8,478 nt of DNA from Litorimonas sp963922935 (GTDB taxonomy: Bacteria; Pseudomonadota; Alphaproteobacteria; Caulobacterales; Maricaulaceae). Under the pieces are notes generated by a model, which searched no databases, was not told where the DNA came from, and saw nothing but the letters and a program-made list of their open reading frames with translations. Numbering within the stretch: position 1 is the first letter of the stretch; each line of letters opens with the position of its first letter. The translations under genes were made by a program, and so were the position numbers. Positions 6,670 to 8,478 of this stretch are shown piece after piece. Location: contig CAWUKE010000093.1 in assembly GCA_963922935.1 (NCBI GenBank), positions 1 to 8,478 of the forward strand. Direction: 5' to 3'.

Positions 6670-7070
6670 GATGGGCGGCCTAAATATTTGAGGAACAGAA
6701 CAAAGATAGTAGCGCCGATCAGACCCCGGACAGAGCTATCTACCATTATAGAAACTAGGGAGGCCTCACTATCCGACCCAAATAGATCTTGCGCTATCAC
6801 AAGCCATTCGACTGCAAAAACGAACAACGTCAATGCGCACCATAAAAGAAAGGCATAAAGAAAGATTGAGATTTGAGCGTTCCCAAGTCGTTCAAATTTA
6901 ATTGCCGCGATCAATGGGAACAGGCTCACAATGAGTGTTGTAAGGGCTAGATTATATAAACTCTCCGCTTCGAACCCAGTCAGAAAATTAAACGTAGCGA
7001 CGACGCACATGCAAAGAAGCCAAAAGAGAGAAAGCTTCATTATCGACGTATTTCGAAAAGGCCTCTGCAT
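6666..7070 (-). CDS. Small four-helix membrane protein, low GC, unknown function
   Basis: This 134-residue very hydrophobic protein has probable membrane helices at about 12-28, 41-57, 68-92 and 113-129 and short charged loops. I recognise no family. The start is ATG at 7068-7070, whose first base is the last base of the ATPase's stop (TGATG). A TTG one codon upstream is less likely, and the internal ATG at residue 11 lacks a nearby SD. The stop overlaps the start of the DUF6638-type gene (ATGA). By hand count the gene is about 44% GC, against about 57% in the first 180 bp of coding sequence to its right. Its codons are visibly AT-richer (for example AAA, ATT and TTA). It therefore looks like a late arrival inserted between two long-standing operon partners, yet both junctions are seamless. 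It could be an anchor for the AAA/DUF6638 pair or a small immunity-like protein; neither is shown by the sequence. Confidence 0.72.
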   Translation of the reverse strand: MQRPFRNTSIMKLSLFWLLCMCVVATFNFLTGFEAESLYNLALTTLIVSLFPLIAAIKFERLGNAQISIFLYAFLLWCALTLFVFAVEWLVIAQDLFGSDSEASLVSIMVDSSVRGLIGATIFVLFLKYLGRPS

Positions 7071-8478
7071 CAATTTTTCTTGCCCAAATAGCGTTTCTTC
7101 GCTTCCTCCATGCGCTCCATGTCGCGGACCGCATTCTCAATCGCGACTTCGTCACTCTTATCGGCGTAGCGGAATTCGCTGTCGGCGTAGCGGTTGATTT
7201 CCTGGATGACCATGTCGACCGTGATCGGCTGGGCGAGGTCGGCGATCATGGACTTTTTCGTCTCGTAGTCCTTTTGCAGGAAGAGTTCCGGCTGCTCCAT
7301 CCACTCATCCGGCAGTTCGAAATCCATGGCGCGGACTTTGACGGCGTCGGTGATGTTTTTAATCGCGCGACCGGTGAAGCGTTCGTCCGCTTCTTGGATC
7401 GCTTTCAAATAAGCGCCGAGCTTGGCGATGGTGTCGAGGGTGCCGATCTTGCTGTTCACATCTTTGAACACACGCACCAGTCCGTCTTCTTTTGGCTCAG
7501 CATAGCTGGCATAGCTTTCCGAGACGGCCTTTTTGATTTCCTGCGCGGCGAAGAGGTCATGTTTGCCGACAGGAATGTCGTGGTTCTTACCCATCAGGAG
7601 GTAGAGAATATCGACATAGTCTTCGCGCGTTTGCGGACCATCGACCAGGAAGCGGGCTGAGGCGCGCTGGCGCAGCGCATCGTCGACTTTTTCCGGATAG
7701 TTGGAGAACATGCCGAAGGTACAGTTGCCGCGCACGACCGTGTTGGCGCCCGCGAAGCTTTCCATCAGGACGGCGGTGATCTCCAGCTGCCCAGCCGAGC
7801 TTTGCCGGTCGCCGCGCACACCCGCCAGCTGATCAATATCGTCAATCGTGCCAAAGCCGATCACGTTGGGATCGACGATCTGGCGGACAAAGGCTTTGGC
7901 GTTTTGCGCAGACTTACCCTGATAGCTGTCGATGCTTTCTGTGGACAGGTTCGCATAACGGAACGGATAGCCCGCGACCTGGCAATAATCATTGATCAGC
8001 CCGGCCATCATCTGGATCAGGATCGTCTTACCCGTGCCGGGCAGGCCGTCGCCCATAAAGGTGAAAATAAACCCGCCCAGTTCCGCAAACGGGTTCAGCT
8101 TACGATCAAAGTCATAAGCCATCAGCATCTTGGCGAGCTTCATCGCTTGATACTTCGCGATGTGGTTGCCCACGACTTGGTGCGGCTTTTTGAAATCCAT
8201 GGTTAGGACAGAGGAGCGCGCGCGGCTGGCGGCTTCGAACCCGCGAATCTCAAAATCATCCGCTTCGATACGGTAGGCGACGGACGTGAACGCCTCTAGC
8301 CGCGGCGTGTTCTGCGCGCGCAGAGCGGCCTTTTCCATCAGCTGTTCGAGGAAGGCCGTGACGGTCGGGATCAGCTTGTCTTCGCTAGTCGCGTGCAGAG
8401 CGAGGTCCTGATCCAGCTCCCACAGCGCGCCGGTGAGGGCGAGTTGCGGATTGTCGGTCAGGACTTCTTCGACATCGC
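7070..8478 (-). CDS. AAA family ATPase, N-terminus beyond the right edge
   Basis: At least 468 residues are visible; the reading frame is open to the right edge, so the true start lies outside. An internal ATG at 8336-8338 is not the start, because the same frame continues upstream with conserved-looking sequence (for example NPQLALTGALWELDQDLALH). After an N-terminal helical region comes an AAA module: Walker A GDGLPGTGKT (8024-8053), Walker B-like GFGTIDDIDQ (about 7829-7858), a sensor-1-like FSNYPEKVDD, and LRQRASARF, which could supply an arginine finger. The Walker B pair is Asp-Asp instead of the usual Asp-Glu. ATP-driven remodelling of a protein partner is the expected activity. No membrane segment, protease domain or nucleic-acid domain is visible. 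It is the most upstream visible gene of the operon, and its stop (TGA, 7070-7072) overlaps the start of the next gene. The C-terminus is helical and charged, ending in KKRYLGKKN. Confidence 0.87.
   Translation of the reverse strand, partial: DVEEVLTDNPQLALTGALWELDQDLALHATSEDKLIPTVTAFLEQLMEKAALRAQNTPRLEAFTSVAYRIEADDFEIRGFEAASRARSSVLTMDFKKPHQVVGNHIAKYQAMKLAKMLMAYDFDRKLNPFAELGGFIFTFMGDGLPGTGKTILIQMMAGLINDYCQVAGYPFRYANLSTESIDSYQGKSAQNAKAFVRQIVDPNVIGFGTIDDIDQLAGVRGDRQSSAGQLEITAVLMESFAGANTVVRGNCTFGMFSNYPEKVDDALRQRASARFLVDGPQTREDYVDILYLLMGKNHDIPVGKHDLFAAQEIKKAVSESYASYAEPKEDGLVRVFKDVNSKIGTLDTIAKLGAYLKAIQEADERFTGRAIKNITDAVKVRAMDFELPDEWMEQPELFLQKDYETKKSMIADLAQPITVDMVIQEINRYADSEFRYADKSDEVAIENAVRDMERMEEAKKRYLGKKN

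Overview
The window comes from an alphaproteobacterium, most likely Rhodobacterales or a nearby marine order. The main evidence is the DUF1523 and DUF6638-type genes, which as far as I recall are best known from that group. Moderate GC (about 55-57% in the conserved genes) and tightly overlapped gene starts and stops fit this. No rRNA, tRNA, CRISPR array or recognisable transposase gene is visible.

Layout. (1) 1-744, minus strand: a 3'-open Rhs/YD-repeat reading frame. Its upstream part is missing because an in-frame stop interrupts the frame at 745-747. (2) 745-1335: about 590 bp with no convincing gene. It holds a cluster of TTCCCTGT/ACAGGGAA repeats (905-1065) followed by several inverted repeats (1120-1239), and looks like the scar or control region of a mobile or recombining element. 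(3) 1336-4214, plus strand: a two-gene unit made of an APC-superfamily permease with cytoplasmic EIIA-like and RCK_C domains, followed closely by an M50B-like membrane zinc metalloprotease. (4) 4211-8478, minus strand: a five-gene operon, transcribed from the right edge leftward. The genes are an AAA ATPase (5' end outside the window), a small low-GC four-helix membrane protein, a DUF6638-type protein with a very charged Asp/Arg tail, a small two-helix membrane protein, and a DUF1523 membrane protein. Three of the four junctions are stop/start overlaps (TGATG, ATGA, ATGA). The fourth has a 9-nt gap with the SD overlapping the previous stop.

The permease/protease unit and the five-gene operon converge. 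Their stop codons share one palindromic CTAG at 4211-4214, so there is no room for a conventional intergenic terminator.

Functionally, the permease is probably an amino acid or amine transporter gated by a soluble regulatory tail; the residue matching the EIIA phospho-histidine is not a histidine. The five-gene operon is the best candidate for an undescribed system: an AAA motor, a soluble partner with an intrinsically disordered charged tail, and three membrane proteins made in coupled fashion. Its biochemical role cannot be read from the sequence.
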